From Liolophura sinensis (Eukaryota; Mollusca; Polyplacophora; Chitonida; Chitonidae), in the NCBI RefSeq assembly GCF_032854445.1, contig NC_088300.1:79647084-79711083 (forward strand): a DNA stretch of 64,000 bases, given 5' to 3'. Below are positions 59,155 through 64,000 of this stretch, piece by piece. The translations under genes were made by a program, and so were the position numbers. The first letter of the stretch is position 1, and every line of letters starts with the position of its first letter. The notes under the pieces were generated by a model. It made no database searches and had not been told where the DNA came from. It worked only from the letters and a program-made list of their open reading frames with translations.

Positions 59155-60028
59155 GTTCTGGACAGTCATGATTGTACTCCTGCGGAGCTCTGACTTAGGC
59201 AGCACACACTCTGGTCACATACTCAAACAGATACGCTGTATATGTATCACATACCTGATAGCAGAACTGTAGAGCAGTATAAAGTTCTGGACAGCCATGA
59301 TTGTACTCCTGCAGAGCTCTGACTTAGGCAGCACACGCTCTGGTCACATACTCAAACAGATACACTGTATATGTATCACATACCTGATAGCAGAACTGTA
59401 GAGCAGCATAAAGTTCTGGACAGTCATGATTGTACTCCTGCGGAGGTCTGACTTAGGCAGCACACACTCTGGTCACATACTCAAACAGATACACTGTATA
59501 TGTATCACATACCTGATAGCAGAACTGTAGAGCAACATAAAGTTCTGGACAGCCATGATTGTACTCCTGCGGAGGTCTGACTTAGGCAGCACACACTCTG
59601 GTTACATACTCAAACAGATACACTGTATATGTATCACATACCTGATAGCAGAACTGTAGAGCAGCATAAAGTTCTGGACAGTCATGATTGTACTCCTGCG
59701 GAGGTCTGACTTAGGCAGCACACGCTCTGGTCACATACTCAAACAGATACACTGTATATGTATCACATACCTGATAGCAGAAATGTAGAGCAGCATAAAG
59801 TTCTGGACAGTCATGGTTGTACTCCTGCAGAGCTCTGACTTTGGCAGCACACACTCTGGCTACATACTCAAACAGATACACTGTATTTGTATCACATACC
59901 TGATAGCAGAACTGTAGAGCAACATAAAGTTCTGGACAGTCATGATTGTACTCCTGCGGTGGTCTGACTTAGGCAGCACACTCTCTGGTCACATACTCAA
60001 ACAGATACACTGTATATGTATCACATAC
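59155..60028 (-). repeat. CLN3: 129-bp array: tandem copies of a CLN3 exon
   Basis: Seven further copies of the exon at 60029-60138, at 129-bp spacing: 59900-60009, 59771-59880, 59642-59751, 59513-59622, 59384-59493, 59255-59364 and a truncated one to 59235. Each unit is the whole 110-bp exon plus a 19-bp spacer that begins GT and ends AG (gtatgtgatacatatacag). All copies checked except 59771-59880 have AAA changed to TAA in the reading frame (plus gacttagg instead of gactttgg). The copy at 59771-59880 stays open and still encodes a CLN3-like segment (VYLFEYVARVCAAKVRALQE...). Confidence 0.95.
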
Positions 60029-60138
60029 CTGATAGCAGAACTGTAGAGCAGCATAAAGTTCTGGACAGCCATGATTGTACTCCTGTGGAGGTCTGACTTT
60101 GGCAGCGCATGCTCTGGCTACATACTCAAACAGATACA
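60029..60138 (-). CDS. CLN3: CLN3/battenin homologue, fourth-from-last exon
   Basis: The 110-bp exon follows a ttctttcttgatagatgtctgcag region and ends at cag|gtatgt. A G from the upstream exon completes valine (phase 1 entry, phase 0 exit), giving VYLFEYVARACAAKVRPPQE, then YNHGCPELYAALQFCYQ, continuous with AGVFVSRSS of the next exon. Human CLN3 reads VVYFAEYF...YQAGVF in this place. Of the eight tandem copies this is the most upstream in the gene, the only one with a pyrimidine-rich acceptor, and has an open frame, so I take it as the working exon. Upstream exons were not recognised within the window and should lie to its right. Confidence 0.9.
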
Positions 60139-60298
60139 CTGCAGACATCTATCAAGAAAGAACAGCCAATCAATACAGCCACATGCATATTTGATTCAGT
60201 GGTTCTTCGGACACTTGGGCATGTGTTTAGAACATAAACTGCAAAGCTACCATCTAATTAACAATGAAAGGCATGACAATGAGCAATACAAATTAAAC
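60139..60298 (-). other. CLN3 intron, unique part
   Basis: Short unique stretch between the exon acceptor and the 32-bp array. No exon was recognised here. Confidence 0.6.
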
Positions 60299-62215
60299 AG
60301 AATACACTCACCAACAGACCTGTGTCCTCAACAATACACACACCAACAGACCTGTGTCCTCAACAATACACACACCAACAGACCTGTGCCCTCAACAATA
60401 CACACACAAACAGACCTGTGTCCTCAACAATACACTCACCAACAGGCCGGTGTCCTCAACAATACACTTACCAACAGACCTGTGTCCTCAACAATACACT
60501 TACCAACAGGCCGGTGTCCTCAACAATACACTTACCAACAGGCCGGTGTCCTCAGCAATACACGTACCAACAGGCCTGTGTCCTCAACAATACACATACC
60601 AACACGCCTGTGTCCTCAACAATACACTCACCAACAAGCCTGTGTCCCCAACAATTCATTCACCAATAGACCTGTGTCAACAACAATACACTCACCAACA
60701 GACCTGTGTCCTCAACAATACACCCACCAACAGACCTGTGTCCTCAACAACACACCCACCAGCAGACCTGTGTCCTCAACAATACACTCACCAACAGATC
60801 TGTGTCCTCAACAATACACTCACCAACAGGCCTGTGTCCTCAACAATACACTCACCAACACGCCTGTGTCCCCAGCAATTCATTCCCCAACAGACCTGTG
60901 TCCTCAACATTACACTCACCAACAAGCCTGTGTCCTCAACAATAAACTCACCAACAAGCCAGTGTCCTCAAAAATAGACTCACCAACAAGCCTGTGTCTT
61001 CAACAATACATGCACAAACAGACCTATCTCCTCAACAATACACTCACCAACAGACCTGTTTCCTCAAAAATACACTCACCAACAAGCCTGTGTCCTCAAC
61101 AATACACCAACCAACAGACCTGTGTCCTCAACAATTCACTCACCAACAGACCTGTGTCCTCAACAATACACTCACCAACAAACCTGTGTCCCCAACAATA
61201 CAATCCACTGATCGGTTCTGGTCAATACACCCACTAACAGACCTGTGTCCTCAACAATACACTCACAAACAGACCTGTGTCCCCAACAATACACTCACCA
61301 ACAGGCCGGTGTCCTCAACAATACACTCACCAATAGACCTGTGTTCCCAACAATACACTCACCAACAAGCCTGTGTCCTCAACAATACACTCACCAACAG
61401 ACCTGTGTCAACAACAATACACTCACCAACAGACCTGTGTCCTCATCCACTGATCTGTTTTGGTCAATACACCCACTAACAGACCTGTGTCCTCAACAAT
61501 ACACTCACCAATAGACCTGTGTCCCCAGTAATACACTCATCAACAGGCCTGTGTCCTCAACAATACACTCACCAATAGGCCTGTGTCCTCAACAATACAC
61601 TCACCAACAGACCTGTGTCCTCAACAATACACCCACCAACAGACCTGTGTCCTCAACAACACACCCACCAGCAGCCCTGTGTACTCAACAATACACCCAC
61701 CAACAGATCTGTCTCCTGCACAATACACCCACCAACAGTCCTATGTCCTGTACATTACAACCACCAGCAGACCTGTGTCCTCAACAATACACTCACCCAT
61801 AGACCTGTGTCCTCAATAATACACTCACCAACAGACCTGTGTCCTCAACAATGCACTCACCAATAGACCTGTCCTGTACAATAATCCACTAACACACCTG
61901 TCTTATACAATACACCCACCAACAGCCCTGTGTCCTCAACAATACACCCACCAACAGATCTGTCCTGTACAATACACTCACCCACACACCTGTCCTGTAC
62001 AATACACCCACAAACAGATCTGTTACCTGTACAATACACCCACCAACAGCCCTGTGTCCTGTACAATACAACCACCAACATCCCTGTGTGCTGCACAATA
62101 CACTCACCAGTAGACCTGTCCTGTACAATACACTCACCTACGGACCTGCCCTGTACAACACACTCGCAAACTACAGTGTCCAGTACAATACACCCACAAA
62201 CTATCCAATGTCCCA
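60299..62215. repeat. 32-bp minisatellite, ~60 copies
   Basis: Units of acctgtgtcctcaacaatac + actcaccaacag. On the minus strand (CLN3 sense) nearly every unit has ttg|gtgagt. A ~246-bp higher-order repeat is marked by the odd unit cactgatcggttctgg at 61207 and cactgatctgttttgg near 61457. Towards the right edge units diverge (cctgtacaatacacccacaa). A plus-strand open frame of 388 codons (60071-61237) is a repeat artefact. Confidence 0.95.
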
Positions 62216-62523
62216 AACAATTACATGTAGTACCTCCTGCTTTCTCCAGTTTTTACAAAGGAGTTGAGACATTTCTAATGAAACTATTGCTTTAACCATG
62301 ATACAAAAACTGGAATTACAACAAGAAAAATAACTTTGCTCAGGCACTTATATTGAAGTTGATTTTTGACCTTTCTCTAAAACCATAATGGCTATACCTA
62401 AATAACTCATTTTTTAAATATTTCAAAAAATTGAAAATGGTGTACTTACATTTAAGGCAAGCCAAAGAATAAGTTTTAAACACCTGATATATCTGTGACA
62501 TCTGCTCTCCTCTATCACCTCTG
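62216..62523. other. Unique spacer between two arrays
   Basis: About 300 bp with no recognised CLN3 exon. On the minus strand a 32-codon open frame near 62200-62300 has no match to CLN3. Confidence 0.5.
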
Positions 62524-63990
62524 AGTCATCTGTAAACACCACCAAATACATCCCCAATCACTTATCTTACAAGTATGTGCCATATGTGAACACCACCAAA
62601 TACATCCCCAATCACTTATCTTACAACTCTCCGCCATATGTGAACACCACCAAATACATCCTCAATCACTTATCTTACAATTCTGTGCCATCTGTGAACA
62701 CCACCAAATACATCCCCAATCACTTATCTTACAAGTCTGTGCCATATGTGAACACCATCAAATACATCCCCAATCACTTTATCTTACAAGTCTGTGCCAT
62801 ATGTGAACACCACCAAATACATCCCCAATCTTTCATCTTACAATTCTGTGCCATCTGTGAACACCATCAAATACATCCCCAATCACTTACCTTACAATTC
62901 TGTGACATCTGTGAACACCACCAAATACATCCCCAATCACTTACCTTACAATTCTGTGACATCTGTGAACACCACCAAATACATCCCCAATCACTTACCT
63001 TACAATTCTGTGCCATCTGTGAATACAACCAAATATATCCCCAATCACTTATCTTACAAGTCTATGCCATATGTGAACACCACCAAATACATCCCCAATC
63101 ACTTATCTTACAAGTCTGTGCCATATGTGAACACCATCAAATACATCCCCAATCACTTTGTCTTACAACTCTATGCCATATGTGAACACCACCAAATACA
63201 TCCCCAATCACTTATCTTACAACTCTGTGCCATCTGTGAACACCATCAAATACATCCTCAATCACTTATCTTACAATTCTGTGCCATCTGTGAACACCAC
63301 CAAATACATCCCCAATCACTTATCTTACAAGTCTGTGCCATATGTGAACACCATCAAATACATCCCCAATCACTTTATCTTACAAATCTGTGCCATATGT
63401 GAACACCACCAAATACATCCCCAATCACTTTATCTTACAACTCTGTGCCATCTGTGAACACCATCAAATACATCCCCAATCACTTACCTTACAATTCTGT
63501 GACATCTGTGAACACCATCAAATACATCACCAATTACTTACCTTACAATTCTGTGACATCTGTGAACACCACCAAATACATCACCAATCACTTACCTTAC
63601 AATTCTGTGCCATCTGTGAACACCACCAATTTACATCCCCTATCACCTACATGTACATGTAACAATTTGTGAACAACACTCTACTGTTGCTACATCCCCA
63701 TTCACCTATCTTACAGCACTATGCCATCTTTAAATGACACCAAATATATCCCCACTGACATATCTTACAACATTATGCTGTCTAAGAATTACACTAGCTA
63801 CATCACCAATCACCTATATGTATTTAAAAGACTATGCCATCTATAAACGAAACCAAATACATCACCAATTACCTATGTTACAACACTACGCCATCTGTGA
63901 ACACCACCACATACGTCCCCAACCATCTATGTTACAACACTATGCCATCTGTAAAGAACACAAACTACATCCCCGTTACAGCCAGCATTT
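62524..63990. repeat. 54-bp minisatellite, ~25 copies
   Basis: Units of gccatctgtgaacaccacca + aatacatccccaatcactta + ccttacaattctgt. Regular to about 63650, then increasingly diverged to the window edge. On the minus strand each unit contains acag|atggcacagaatt|gtaagat, that is acceptor-like and donor-like strings. Long plus-strand open frames (202 codons) are repeat artefacts. Confidence 0.93.
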
Positions 63991-64000
63991 TGAAATCACA

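Noticed and set aside
60071-61237. 388-codon plus-strand open frame (repeated TNRPVSS/PTDLCPQQ peptide)
   Set aside because: It runs through the 32-bp minisatellite, where stops are absent in all forward frames; three overlapping frames are equally open. It begins inside a CLN3 exon on the opposite strand. No domain or splice support.
62190-62320. Upstream CLN3 exon at the right edge of the 32-bp array
   Set aside because: I looked for the exon preceding VYLFEYV here because the other arrays start at exons, but the minus-strand frame (…NWRKQEVLHVIVW…) does not resemble CLN3 and ends in a stop.
62577-63672. Two 202-codon plus-strand frames with a YVNTTKYIPNHL repeat
   Set aside because: They follow the 54-bp minisatellite (18-codon period). 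Antisense to CLN3 introns, no start context or domain.

Overview
The window is animal nuclear DNA. It holds spliced genes with canonical GT-AG introns, an I/Nimb-like LINE, tRNA-headed SINEs, foldback MITE-like elements and many tandem repeats. The SINE and LINE 3' tails (a tgaaat...cggcgt/aaac type end) resemble repeats I associate with molluscs and other lophotrochozoans, so a mollusc-like lophotrochozoan is the best guess. The species cannot be fixed from sequence alone. Nothing points to a bacterial or viral source.

Layout. Bases 1-21,300 contain no recognisable gene. They are a chain of unrelated minisatellites (units 77, 44, 49, ~39, 29, 22, 47, 27, ~74, 30, 33 and 29 bp and others) with a SINE and two MITE-like elements. 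From 21.6 to 24.9 kb (+) lies a two-exon alpha-1,3-fucosyltransferase (GT10), and from 35.9 to 41.3 kb (+) a paralogue with the same intron position and phase. Between them are a 65-bp array, a 29-bp array split by a full-length SINE, and other SINE pieces. At 47.2-48.3 kb (+) is a galactose-3-O-sulfotransferase-like exon with one apparent single-base frameshift.

From 50.1 kb rightward, on the minus strand, is the 3' part of a CLN3 (battenin) homologue. Four exons are recognisable (50077-50138, 50491-50656, 58769-58879, 60029-60138); the upstream exons should lie beyond the right edge. This gene is the most striking part of the window. The 110-bp exon at 60029-60138 is tandemly repeated about eight times in 129-bp units, each a whole exon copy plus a 19-bp GT...AG spacer. 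The end of the next exon plus its 5' splice site is repeated about thirty times in 73-bp units. A nearly complete 5.87-kb I/Nimb-like LINE has inserted into that 73-bp array with a 15-bp target duplication. Two further arrays (32 and 54 bp) lie upstream and also carry a donor-like motif in every unit on the CLN3 sense strand.

Functional reading. The fucosyltransferases and the sulfotransferase are predicted type II Golgi enzymes that decorate glycans. CLN3 is a lysosomal/endosomal multi-pass membrane protein. They are neighbours but nothing shows co-regulation. Tandem repeats occupy, by rough addition of the arrays listed, a little over a quarter of the window.
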